From NCBI RefSeq assembly GCF_900112175.1, contig NZ_FOYT01000001.1, positions 620,001-684,000 of the forward strand: a stretch of 64,000 nt of DNA, in the 5' to 3' direction. A program made the translations under genes and the position numbers. This DNA is from Halogeometricum rufum (GTDB lineage Archaea; Halobacteriota; Halobacteria; Halobacteriales; Haloferacaceae). Every line of letters begins with the position of its first letter. Positions within the stretch are counted from its first letter, which is position 1. This document shows, one piece after another, positions 43,248 to 50,761 of this stretch. The notes beneath the pieces are model-generated. The model saw nothing but the letters and a program-made list of their open reading frames with translations, did not search any database and was not told the origin of the DNA.

Positions 43248-45191
43248 ATGGTCGCTCCCGAAGACGAAGACGACCCCTTCGAGGACCAACGGGAGAACGT
43301 CGAGAACCCGATGCGGCGACTGTTCGCCGAGTACGGCCGCGACAACGCCTCCGCGTTCGTCGTCGGCCTCCTCTCCAGCGTCGTCGCCCGTCTCCTCGAC
43401 CTGATGCCGCCCGTCCTCCTCACCCTCGCCGTGGACGCCATCTTCCTGAACGAACGGGCGTTCAGCATCTGGCTCGTCCCCGATTCGTGGCTCCCGGCGA
43501 CGCGAACGGGCCAACTCTACCTGTCGACCGGTCTCATCGCGTTCGCCTTCTTCGGCGGCGCGGCGTTCCACTGGACGCGCAACTGGGGCTGGAACTCCTT
43601 CGCCCAGCACATCCAGCACGCCGTCCGAACCGACACGTACGACAAGATGCAGCGGCTCAACATGGACTTCTTCGCCGACAAACAGACCGGCGAGATGATG
43701 TCCATCCTCTCGAACGACGTCAACCGCCTCGAACGATTCCTCAACGACGGGATGAACTCCGCGTTCCGTCTGGCCGTGATGGTCGTCGGCATCGCCGCTA
43801 TCCTCCTCTACTGGAACTGGCAACTCGCCGTCGTCACCCTCGTCGTCGTCCCCCTCATCGGCTACTTCACCTACCGGTTCATCCAGACCATCCAGCCGAA
43901 GTACGCCGACGTCCGCTCCTCCGTCGGCCGCGTCAACTCTCGACTGGAGAACAACCTCGGCGGCATCCAGGTCATCAAGACGTCCAACACCGAGTCGTTC
44001 GAGTCCGACCGCGTGGAGGACGTCTCGCAGGACTACTTCGACGCCAACTGGGACGCCATCGGCACGCGCATCAAGTTCTTCCCCGCCCTGCGCGTCATGG
44101 CCGGCGTCGGCTTCGTCCTCACGTTCCTCGTCGGCGGCGTCTGGGTGCTCACCTACCAGGCCACCAACTCAGCACCGCTGTTCTTCAGCGGGTCGCTCAC
44201 CCCCGGTGAGTTCGTCGGCTTCATCCTCTTCACCCAGCGGTTCATCTGGCCGATGGCGCAGTTCGGGCAGATAATCAACATGTACCAGCGCGCCTACGCC
44301 TCCAGCGCGCGCATCTTCGGCCTCATGGACGAACCCTCGCGAATCAGGGAGGACCCCGACGCGGACGAACTCGTCGTCGAGGAGGGCGACGTCGTCTACG
44401 ACGACGTGACGTTCGGCTACGACGAGGCCGAGACCATCGTCGAGGACGTCTCCTTCGAGGTGGCCGTCGGCGAGACGCTGGCGCTCGTCGGCCCGACGGG
44501 TGCCGGGAAGTCGACGGTTCTGAAGCTCTTACTCCGCATGTACGACGTGGACGAGGGAGCCATCGAGATAGACGGGACGGACGTCCGCGACGTGACCATC
44601 CCGAGTCTCCGGCAGGCCATCAGCTACGTGAGTCAGGACACGTTCATGTTCTACGGGACGGTCGCAGAGAACATCCGCTACGGCACGTTCGGCGCCACGC
44701 AACAGGAGGTGGTCGACGCCGCCAAGGCCGCCGAGGCGCACGGCTTCATCGAGAACCTCCCCGAGGGGTACGACACCGAAATCGGCGAACGCGGCGTGAA
44801 GCTCTCGGGCGGCCAGCGGCAACGCCTCTCCATCGCTCGCGCCATCCTGAAGGACCCCGAGATTCTCGTCCTCGACGAGGCCACCTCGGACGTGGACACC
44901 GAGACGGAGATGCTCATCCAGCGCTCCTTGGACCGCCTCACGCGGGACCGAACGACGTTCAGCATCGCCCACCGACTCTCGACCATCAAGGACGCAGACC
45001 AGATAATCGTCCTCGAGGACGGGCGCATCGTCGAACGCGGCGGCCACGACGAACTTCTCCGCGAGGACGGCCTCTACGCGCACCTCTGGGGCGTGCAGGC
45101 GGGCGAGATAGACGAGTTACCGGAAGAGTTCGTCGAACGCGCGAGTCGCCGCGCCTCGCGGACGACCGTGGACTCCGCCGACGACGACTAG
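43248..45191 (+). CDS. ABC exporter, fused permease and ATPase
   Basis: A 647-residue half-transporter that would dimerise. Residues ~25-360 hold six membrane helices of the type I exporter fold, with RLNMDFFADKQTGEMMSILSNDVNRLERFL near 145 as the coupling region. The ATPase follows: Walker A GPTGAGKST near residue 415, Q loop YVSQDTFMF, signature LSGGQRQRLS near 520, Walker B ILVLDEATSDVD near 545, and the switch histidine in SIAHRLSTI. Substrates of the haloarchaeal members (lipid or drug type) are unknown. Start ATG at 43248. Confidence 0.92.
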   Translation: MVAPEDEDDPFEDQRENVENPMRRLFAEYGRDNASAFVVGLLSSVVARLLDLMPPVLLTLAVDAIFLNERAFSIWLVPDSWLPATRTGQLYLSTGLIAFAFFGGAAFHWTRNWGWNSFAQHIQHAVRTDTYDKMQRLNMDFFADKQTGEMMSILSNDVNRLERFLNDGMNSAFRLAVMVVGIAAILLYWNWQLAVVTLVVVPLIGYFTYRFIQTIQPKYADVRSSVGRVNSRLENNLGGIQVIKTSNTESFESDRVEDVSQDYFDANWDAIGTRIKFFPALRVMAGVGFVLTFLVGGVWVLTYQATNSAPLFFSGSLTPGEFVGFILFTQRFIWPMAQFGQIINMYQRAYASSARIFGLMDEPSRIREDPDADELVVEEGDVVYDDVTFGYDEAETIVEDVSFEVAVGETLALVGPTGAGKSTVLKLLLRMYDVDEGAIEIDGTDVRDVTIPSLRQAISYVSQDTFMFYGTVAENIRYGTFGATQQEVVDAAKAAEAHGFIENLPEGYDTEIGERGVKLSGGQRQRLSIARAILKDPEILVLDEATSDVDTETEMLIQRSLDRLTRDRTTFSIAHRLSTIKDADQIIVLEDGRIVERGGHDELLREDGLYAHLWGVQAGEIDELPEEFVERASRRASRTTVDSADDD

Positions 45192-45213
45192 TCGAGAAGA
45201 GAAGCGGTCCGCC

Positions 45214-45513
45214 TCAGAACGACTCGGTCTCTTCGTCGGGGGCCGTCCCCGCGCCGCGGTCGCTGTGGCCCTCGTCCGTCGCTTCGCCGCCGACCATCAT
45301 CATCACCGTCTCGTACACCTCTTCTGCCGACTCGAACTCGTCGACGCCGACGCCTTCGAGGACGTCGTCGAGGGACTCCTCGCCGTCGTTGTACTCGACG
45401 GTCTCCTCGCCGAACTCCTCGCGCAGTTCCTCGGGCGTCGCCGGGTAGTCGTAGTTCTCTAGCTCGTCCTCTACGTCGCCGAAGTCGACGCCTTGGCTTC
45501 GTTCGTCGCTCAT
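45214..45513 (-). CDS. DUF5789 family protein
   Basis: A 99-residue acidic haloarchaeal protein. GVDFGDVEDELENYDYPATPEELREEFGEETVEYNDGEESLDDVL and ESAEEVYETVMMMVGGEATDEGHSDRG are the DUF5789 pattern. It likely folds as a small helical/beta unit related to the PRC or winged-helix size class; the function is not known. The ATG at 45513 is chosen over one eight codons upstream. It is convergent with the ABC exporter. Confidence 0.82.
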   Translation of the reverse strand: MSDERSQGVDFGDVEDELENYDYPATPEELREEFGEETVEYNDGEESLDDVLEGVGVDEFESAEEVYETVMMMVGGEATDEGHSDRGAGTAPDEETESF

Positions 45514-45630
45514 GGACCTGCACGTTCTGCCGCCCACCTGAATGGTCTTTGGGCCGCCGGCGACCCGTTCGACTCGCCCCGCGGCCGGGCCGTCCGTCGC
45601 TTACAAGCGACTCCGTCGTCCATACGGGGT

Positions 45631-46377
45631 ATGCGACTCACAGAGGCGACGTGGACGGACGTATCGGACCTCGCCGCGGAGACGAACCTCGCCTTCCTCC
45701 CCGTCGGCAGCACCGAGCAACACGGCCCGCACGCGCCCCTCGGAACGGACGCGTTCACCGCCGAGGCCGTCGCCGAGGCCGGCGCGGAGGCGTACGACGG
45801 GGAGGTACTCGTCGCGCCGACGCTCTCGGTGGGCGTCGCCGCCGAACACCGGCAGTTTCCGGGGACGCTGTGGCTCTCGCCCGACACCTTCCGCGACGCG
45901 GTCCGCGAGACCGTTCAGAGCCTCGCTTCCCACGGCTTCGACCGCGTCGTCGTCGTCAACGGCCACGGCGGGAACGTCGACGCCCTCCGGGAGGTCACCG
46001 GGACGATAACGCGCGAGGACGACGCCTACGCCGTCGCCTTCACGTGGTTCGAGGCGGTCGGCGAGCACTCCTCGAAGATGGGGCACGGCGGGACGCTGGA
46101 GACGGCGCTGCTCCGGCGCGTCGCCCCCGAGACGGTGCGCGAGGACCGAATCGAGGCGGCGCGGGGCGGCGGTGCGGAGCGCTGGGGCGACTGGGTCTCC
46201 GGCGTCAACCTCGCGCACGACTCCGCGGAGTTCACGGAGAACGGCGTCGTCGGCGACCCGGCGGCGGGGGACGAGGAACTGGGCGAAGAACTGCTGGAAC
46301 TGGCGTCGGCGTCGCTGGCGCGACTGACGGCGGCCGTCGCGGACCGCGACGTGTCGCGGCCCGAACGGCGCGAGTGA
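45631..46377 (+). CDS. Creatininase family amidohydrolase
   Basis: A 248-residue metal-dependent amidohydrolase of the creatininase/ArfB group. Metal and active-site residues are in PVGSTEQHGPHAPLGTDAF (residues 26-44), VGVAAEHRQFPGTLWLS (~72), VVVNGHGGNVDALREV (~110) and MGHGGTLETALL (~150). In methanogens and some archaea ArfB deformylates a riboflavin/F420 precursor; mycofactocin MftE is another relative. The neighbouring dihydroneopterin-aldolase-like gene supports, but does not prove, a pterin/flavin role. Start ATG at 45631 is set by the family; upstream in-frame sequence is likely non-coding. Confidence 0.86.
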   Translation: MRLTEATWTDVSDLAAETNLAFLPVGSTEQHGPHAPLGTDAFTAEAVAEAGAEAYDGEVLVAPTLSVGVAAEHRQFPGTLWLSPDTFRDAVRETVQSLASHGFDRVVVVNGHGGNVDALREVTGTITREDDAYAVAFTWFEAVGEHSSKMGHGGTLETALLRRVAPETVREDRIEAARGGGAERWGDWVSGVNLAHDSAEFTENGVVGDPAAGDEELGEELLELASASLARLTAAVADRDVSRPERRE

Positions 46378-46440
46378 CTCGGGGGTCGGCCCTACGTCGT
46401 GTGCCGCCGGTGTCGCTCTGTCGGGTCTCGTCCGCGCCGC

Positions 46441-46956
46441 TCAGTCGTCCGCCTCGGCTTCGTCTGCGGCGTCGTCGGCGTCCGCCTCGGCCTCGCTGTC
46501 GTCTGTCTCGGCCTCTTCCTCGGCGTCGTCCGCGTCGGCGTCGTCTTCCGCGCTCTCGGCGGCGTCGGCGGCCTCCTGCAACTGGCTGCGCAGTTGCGGC
46601 ATCGTGCTCGTGAGTTCGCCGACGAGTTCGCTCGCGTCGTCGACCGTCTCGAGCAGTTCCGCGGCGGACGCTATCTCGGCCTCCAAGTCGTCGGCGTCGT
46701 CGAACGCGTCGGCGCGCTGACCGACGACGAACGTCTTCTTTGCCTGTCGCAGGTGCTCCTCGGCGTCGCCGACGTCGAGCGACGACCGAAGCCCGTTGAG
46801 GACGCCGAGGACGTTGTCGGCCTCGGCCTCCCACACGTCGTCGGCGTCCGGTAGCGACGCCCGGGCGGCGTCGAGGTGTTCTTCGACCTCCGCGCGCATC
46901 TCCGCAGCAGCCTCTCCGAACAGGTCGTCGTCAGCGAGTGTGCTCTGGCTACTCAT
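46441..46956 (-). CDS. DUF5790 family protein
   Basis: A 171-residue acidic, helical haloarchaeal protein. The pattern DDLFGEAAAEMRAEVEEHLDAARASLPDADDVW, then ADNVLGVLNGLRSSLDVGDAEEHLRQAKKTF, marks DUF5790. The C-terminal ~45 residues are nearly all D, A and E and probably disordered. Function unknown. It is convergent with the creatininase gene and precedes the dihydroneopterin aldolase-like gene by 85 bases in the opposite reading direction of its start. Confidence 0.82.
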   Translation of the reverse strand: MSSQSTLADDDLFGEAAAEMRAEVEEHLDAARASLPDADDVWEAEADNVLGVLNGLRSSLDVGDAEEHLRQAKKTFVVGQRADAFDDADDLEAEIASAAELLETVDDASELVGELTSTMPQLRSQLQEAADAAESAEDDADADDAEEEAETDDSEAEADADDAADEAEADD

Positions 46957-47041
46957 ACCGGTGGCTTCGGCGCGAGATGGTTTAAATACACGCCCGAAAG
47001 TGAAAGTGAAATCGCGGTCGCGGAGCGGTCTCCGGAGCGAT

Positions 47042-47386
47042 TTACTCGTCGACCGAGACCAGTTTCATCAGGGGGTAGCCGTCCTCCATCTCCATCTTCG
47101 CTCGGACCGCAGTCCCCTCGTACCGCACGTCTATCTCGACGTCGAGGAAGCGCCCGGTCAGTTCCGTGTAGTCGGCCGTCGAGTCGGCGAGTTCGGCTTC
47201 GAGCGCCTCCCGGCGGACGGTCACGCGCACCGCCTCGCAGTGCGGTTGGTTCTCGATGGACTCCTCCATCGCCCGGGCGAGGCTGTCGGCGCTGTCGGGG
47301 CTGACGGGCGTCCCCGCGAACTGGTGGTAGAGCGACCCGAACTTGATTCCCGCCTCGAAACAGGCGTTCTCGGCGTCGGTGGGCAT
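47042..47386 (-). CDS. Dihydroneopterin aldolase family protein (MptD-type)
   Basis: A 114-residue protein matching the archaeal MptD/DUF381 family: FEAGIKFGSLYHQFAGTPVSPDSADSLARAMEESIENQPHCEAV near the start, then LTGRFLDVEIDVRYEGTAVRAKMEMEDGYPLMKL. MptD converts dihydroneopterin to 6-hydroxymethyl-dihydropterin and glycolaldehyde in folate/tetrahydromethanopterin synthesis. Conserved acidic and His residues in the first half match the family active site. The ATG at 47386 is fixed by family start; it diverges from azf. Confidence 0.82.
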   Translation of the reverse strand: MPTDAENACFEAGIKFGSLYHQFAGTPVSPDSADSLARAMEESIENQPHCEAVRVTVRREALEAELADSTADYTELTGRFLDVEIDVRYEGTAVRAKMEMEDGYPLMKLVSVDE

Positions 47387-47453
47387 GGCTGTGCCTCCGG
47401 CGGAGCGGTGATAGGCGTGTCGTCTCGTGACGAACGCAGACGCGAATCGGACG

Positions 47454-47462
47454 TTTCTTAGC
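47454..47462 (+). promoter_or_regulatory. Likely TATA element of azf
   Basis: The sequence tttcttagc lies 25-33 bases before the ATG at 47487, consistent with a leaderless transcript. Confidence 0.45.
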
Positions 47463-47486
47463 CATCCTTCGCGCAGTGTCGACCGA

Positions 47487-48251
47487 ATGGACGAACCGGT
47501 TCTGTTGACTGGGGCGGGCGGGCGTGTCGGGCAGGCCATCCTCCGGCACAGCGGCGACCGGTTCGAGTGGCGACTGCTCGACCGGGAACCGCTCGGCGCG
47601 GAGAAGCGTCCCGACGGCGTGGGGGAAGACGACGTCTACATCACCGACATCACCGACGAGGAAGCCGTCGAAGCGGCGATGGACGGCGTCTACGCCGTCA
47701 TCCACCTCGCGGGCGACCCGCGACCCGAGGCGCCGTGGGACAGCGTCCTCCGGAACAACATCGACGGCACGCACAGCATCTTCCAGGCGGCCGTCGACGC
47801 GGGCGTCGAGAAGTTCGCGTTCGCCTCCTCGAACCACGCCGTCGGCGCGTACGAGACGCCCGACCGGAAGCCCGACCTGTACCGTCCGGAAGACGAGTTC
47901 CGACTCGACGGCGACGAACTCCCCCGTCCGAGCAACCTGTACGGCGTGAGCAAGGCGACGGGCGAGGTGCTGGGTCGCTACTACCACGACCACCACGGCA
48001 TCTCCGTCGTCAACGTCCGCATCGGCAACCTCACCGAGGGACACCCGCCCATCGACTACGAACGCGGACAGGCGATGTGGCTCTCCTACCGAGACTGCGC
48101 GCATCTGTTCGAGCGCTGCGTCGTCGCCGACTACGACTACGAAATCGTCTACGGCATCTCGGACAACGACCGCAAGTACTACTCCATCGACCGCGCGCGA
48201 GAGGTGCTCGGGTACGACCCCGTGGACAACTCCGCGGAGTTCGAGGACTGA
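47487..48251 (+). CDS. azf: NAD-dependent glucose-6-phosphate dehydrogenase, Azf type (extended SDR)
   Basis: A 254-residue extended short-chain dehydrogenase. LLTGAGGRVGQAIL (residues 6-19) binds NAD, VIHLAGDPRPEAPWDSVLRNNIDG (~73) is the active-site strand, and YGVSKATGE (Tyr-x3-Lys, ~160) is catalytic. The whole sequence closely follows, from memory, Haloferax volcanii Azf, which oxidises glucose 6-phosphate with NAD+ to start the oxidative pentose phosphate pathway. Uronate dehydrogenase is the nearest alternative. Start ATG at 47487. Confidence 0.87.
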   Translation: MDEPVLLTGAGGRVGQAILRHSGDRFEWRLLDREPLGAEKRPDGVGEDDVYITDITDEEAVEAAMDGVYAVIHLAGDPRPEAPWDSVLRNNIDGTHSIFQAAVDAGVEKFAFASSNHAVGAYETPDRKPDLYRPEDEFRLDGDELPRPSNLYGVSKATGEVLGRYYHDHHGISVVNVRIGNLTEGHPPIDYERGQAMWLSYRDCAHLFERCVVADYDYEIVYGISDNDRKYYSIDRAREVLGYDPVDNSAEFED

Positions 48252-48254
48252 AGG

Positions 48255-48875
48255 CTACTCGAACAGCCCCGAGACGTCCGCTTCTCTCCCGCGTCGACGG
48301 CCGACGTGTTCGCCGAGTCGCTGGTAGACGAGTCCGCGTCGCTCTCGGTCGCCGACGAACTCGAACAGGAGGGCGACGAACCGCGTCGTCGACTCCCCGG
48401 ATTCGACCTCTTCGCGCGCGTACCTCGCCGCGTCGGCTAGCACGCTCTCGTCGAACGCCTCGTAGTCCTCGGCGACGACTGCCGCCGCGTCGGCGACTTC
48501 CTCGACCGACAGGTCCGCGGCGCGGACGACGCTGCCGTTCACCCGCAACGGAACCGGCGGCGCCCGTTCGCCGAACTCCGGGTCGGCCGCCAGACGCTCG
48601 AGGTAGCCCCGAACGCCGCCGACGTTCACCGCCCGGTAGTCGGACGCTACCTCGTCGAGGTAGGCGCCGGCGCTGGTCGCCAGCCCCTGCGCACCGCTCC
48701 AGTTTCGGTTCCCCACGTGGTACACCGCCGCCGTGTACTGGATGAGTCCGTGGAGCAGTCGCTCGTCGGCCGTCCCCTCGTCCAGCGACAACCACTCGTC
48801 CTCCCACGCGTCGTGCGCGGCGTGGTGGTCGCCCGCGTTGAACACCGCCGCGCCGACACGAAGGCTCCGCTCCAT
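48255..48875 (-). CDS. DUF309 family protein
   Basis: A 206-residue helical protein. FNAGDHHAAHDAWEDEWLSLDEG (residues 12-34) followed by LLHGLIQYTAAVYHVGNRNWSGAQGLATSAGAYLDEV is the DUF309 signature, with conserved H-D-x-W-E and L-x-x-x-I-Q pattern. The fold may be an enzyme core, but no reaction is known. It is convergent with azf (3-base gap between stops). Start ATG at 48875. Confidence 0.85.
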   Translation of the reverse strand: MERSLRVGAAVFNAGDHHAAHDAWEDEWLSLDEGTADERLLHGLIQYTAAVYHVGNRNWSGAQGLATSAGAYLDEVASDYRAVNVGGVRGYLERLAADPEFGERAPPVPLRVNGSVVRAADLSVEEVADAAAVVAEDYEAFDESVLADAARYAREEVESGESTTRFVALLFEFVGDRERRGLVYQRLGEHVGRRRGREADVSGLFE

Positions 48876-49045
48876 GTGTTCACGACGGGCGTCCGGGAGT
48901 AAATACCCTGCCAGTCCCGTCGGTGACGCTCCCGAATCGGTCTCCGTCCGGTGTTTCGACGGTCATACTTATGTTCTCTCGACTGCTATGTGGCACGTTA
49001 ACATATGAACGCTCTCCAGCGTCCGACCGGCTCGGGTGGTGTCAG

Positions 49046-49264
49046 ATGAGCCGAGTGCGTCCTTCGGCCTGCATCAGTTGCGGAGACAGCTACCAGTTCA
49101 CGAACAAGTACAAGGGAAACTACTGTCCCGACTGCCACGACGACTGGTCGTCGCGGCGGCCCGAGCAGTCGCGTCCGCGGCCGATACCGTCGCGCGCGAC
49201 GCCGTCCGTCCGTCGTATCGAGGACGAGGAGACCGACCCGCCGTCTCGGTACGACCGGGAGTGA
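49046..49264 (+). CDS. Small zinc-ribbon protein
   Basis: A 72-residue protein with one zinc-binding unit, C9-I-S-C12 ... C27-P-D-C30, then an Arg/Pro/Ser-rich tail. A short extension makes it positively charged, unusual for haloarchaea, suggesting nucleic-acid binding. No known family. The ATG at 49046 is used; longer in-frame starts add a hydrophobic lead. Confidence 0.6.
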   Translation: MSRVRPSACISCGDSYQFTNKYKGNYCPDCHDDWSSRRPEQSRPRPIPSRATPSVRRIEDEETDPPSRYDRE

Positions 49265-49309
49265 CGGGGCTCCACTCTTCGTGTCGAGTCGGCCGCCGAG
49301 ACTCGCTCT

Positions 49310-49431
49310 CGCTCGTCGCGTAGCGCCGGGAAACTGGAGCGTCCTGACGGAGTCCCAGACGATGAGTCTGGGGCAGGTCAGGTCGCGAACGGACCGAAGT
49401 GAAGTGAGCGTCCTGACGGAGATTTGAACTC
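49310..49431. repeat. Long direct repeat, copy 1, ending inside tRNA-Arg-1
   Basis: This 122-base segment recurs at 49601-49728 with one difference: a 6-base insertion in the loop of an internal hairpin. It holds two copies of the tRNA-Arg 3' end: a 14-base fragment at 49339-49352 and the real 3' end of tRNA-Arg-1. The hairpin is cccagac (354-360)/gtctggg (366-372) with loop gatga. Confidence 0.92.
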
Positions 49432-49481
49432 CGGTCCCTGGCTCCGCAAGCCAAGAGGATAGTCCACTACCCTATCAGGAC
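49409..49481 (-). tRNA. tRNA-Arg (GCG), copy 1
   Basis: 73 bases on the minus strand: acceptor gtcctga/tcaggac, anticodon loop ttgcgga (anticodon GCG, Arg CGC/CGU), T stem cggag/ctccg with loop ttcaaat, discriminator G. Identical to copy 2 at 49837-49909 except at position 7 (A7 here, G7 there). Confidence 0.93.
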
Positions 49482-49836
49482 TCATCTCTGGATACAGCGC
49501 ATTCGCTTAAGACGGTTACGATGTCGGTACCGTTCACGGGGACGTTCGTTCGCCACGTACCGTCGGGTGGACGGGGACTCGGACCCGACAGAATCCGCTT
49601 CGCTCGTCGCGTAGCGCCGGGAAACTGGAGCGTCCTGACGGAGTCCCAGACGAACGAAGTGAGTCTGGGGCAGGTCAGGTCGCGAACGGACCGAAGTGAA
49701 GTGAGCGTCCTGACGGAGATTTGAACTCACTCGTTCTGTTCGCTGTCGCTCACGTCACTCGTTGCTCAAATCACCGCGTACGAGTTTTACAGCGTGTACG
49801 GTCGCTCGCGTTGCTCACGACGTAGCACGCTGAAAA
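49482..49836. other. Intergenic repeat region between two tRNA-Arg genes
   Basis: 355 bases without a gene. They hold most of direct-repeat copy 2, tRNA-Arg 3' fragments at 49630-49643 and 49705-49728, and runs of words such as cgctgtcgctcacgtcactcg. No open frame with haloarchaeal amino-acid composition is seen. Confidence 0.8.
49601..49728. repeat. Long direct repeat, copy 2, ending in a tRNA-Arg 3' fragment
   Basis: A 128-base copy of 49310-49431 with a 6-base insertion in the internal hairpin loop (cccagac 645-651, loop gaacgaagtga, gtctggg 663-669). Whereas copy 1 runs into a full tRNA-Arg, copy 2 ends after 24 bases of tRNA 3' sequence (49705-49728) and then diverges. Confidence 0.92.
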
Positions 49837-49909
49837 CGTCCTGACGGAGATTTGAACTCCGGTCCCTGGCTCCGCAAGCCAAGAGGATAGTCCACTACCC
49901 TACCAGGAC
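49837..49909 (-). tRNA. tRNA-Arg (GCG), copy 2
   Basis: 73 bases on the minus strand with the same arms and GCG anticodon as copy 1. The single difference makes the last acceptor pair G7-U66 instead of A7-U66. Both copies fold normally, so both may be functional. Confidence 0.92.
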
Positions 49910-50050
49910 TCATCTACCCGTAGTCGGCACCCATTGAAAGCGGTTGCGATACGACGGCCCCTCGCAGTGTGACACCTCGGGACGCGATAAACGGAGAGAA
50001 CTCTTTGTGTCTACGCCACCGTTTTTCACTCCCGCGTCGTCGGCGAACGC

Positions 50051-50542
50051 ATGCGACGCCGAACGGTACTCGCGGGTGTCGCGACGTTCGCCCTCCCACT
50101 CGCAGGCTGTCTCGGCGGGTCCGAGACGCCGGGAGGCGACGCCGCCACGCGGACCGACGGAGGAGACACCATGGACGAAACCGAAGACGCCGGGAGACCG
50201 GCACCGACCGTTCGCGCCGCATCGCTGTCGGCAGTCGACGCGTGTCCGGAGGCCCGGGTCCGCGCGGACGACGACGCGGTGGTCTGCCGCGGATGCGTCC
50301 GCGGGAAGAACGGCTGTACCGTCGCCGTCCTCGACGGCGCGACGTACGACGCCGCGGCCGACGAACTGCGCGTCGTCGTCGCCACCGAGGAGGACCGCGA
50401 GGCGGGCGCGATGTGCACGCAGGCCATCGTGCGACTCGGCTACGAAGTCACCGTCGCGTTCGACGACGGCCTCCCCGGGACGGTGATTCTCGTCGAATCC
50501 GACGTGGACGGGTCCCGCGAGGTGGTCACCGCGTCGCTCTGA
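50051..50542 (+). CDS. Tat-lipoprotein-like exported protein
   Basis: A 163-residue protein with MRRRTVLAGVATFALPLAGCLGG: twin-arginine-like basic start, short hydrophobic core and a lipobox L-A-G-C at residue 20, typical of haloarchaeal lipoproteins exported by Tat. The mature part after a Gly/Asp/Thr-rich linker has paired cysteines (CPEAR, CRGCVRGKNGC) that could bind metal or form disulfides, then ELRVVVATEEDREAGAMCTQAIVRLGYEV. Function unknown. Start ATG at 50051. Confidence 0.8.
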   Translation: MRRRTVLAGVATFALPLAGCLGGSETPGGDAATRTDGGDTMDETEDAGRPAPTVRAASLSAVDACPEARVRADDDAVVCRGCVRGKNGCTVAVLDGATYDAAADELRVVVATEEDREAGAMCTQAIVRLGYEVTVAFDDGLPGTVILVESDVDGSREVVTASL

Positions 50543-50674
50543 CGGCGGCGAACGTTTTTATCCGAGTACGAGCCCACACTCACCGTGCCACGTCGAGACG
50601 ACGAAATCGGGAGACAGCGGCCGGATACTCCCCACAAGACAACGCTTAAGCGCGGGCCTACCTTGGTCCCGAAC

Positions 50675-50761
50675 ATGACTGTGGTCGCTGCATTCGGAGT
50701 CCCGGACCTCTCTCTCCGGACCGAAGCGCGCCGCCGAGACTCCGTCGGAGGTGTCGCGTAG
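50675..50761 (+). CDS. Possible 28-codon leader ORF in frame with rpa
   Basis: An ATG at 50675 opens 28 codons (MTVVAAFGVPDLSLRTEARR, then RDSVGGVA) and stops with TAG at 50759-50761, exactly adjoining and in frame with the rpa ATG at 50762. A TATA-like cttaag lies 25-30 bases before 50675, so a leaderless transcript could start here. Either a true leader peptide or chance. Confidence 0.35.
   Translation: MTVVAAFGVPDLSLRTEARRRDSVGGVA

Noticed and set aside
49310-49909. CRISPR array at the tRNA-Arg repeats
   Set aside because: Repeats are unequal in length, contain tRNA 3' ends and have no regular 30-40-base spacers; no cas gene is near.
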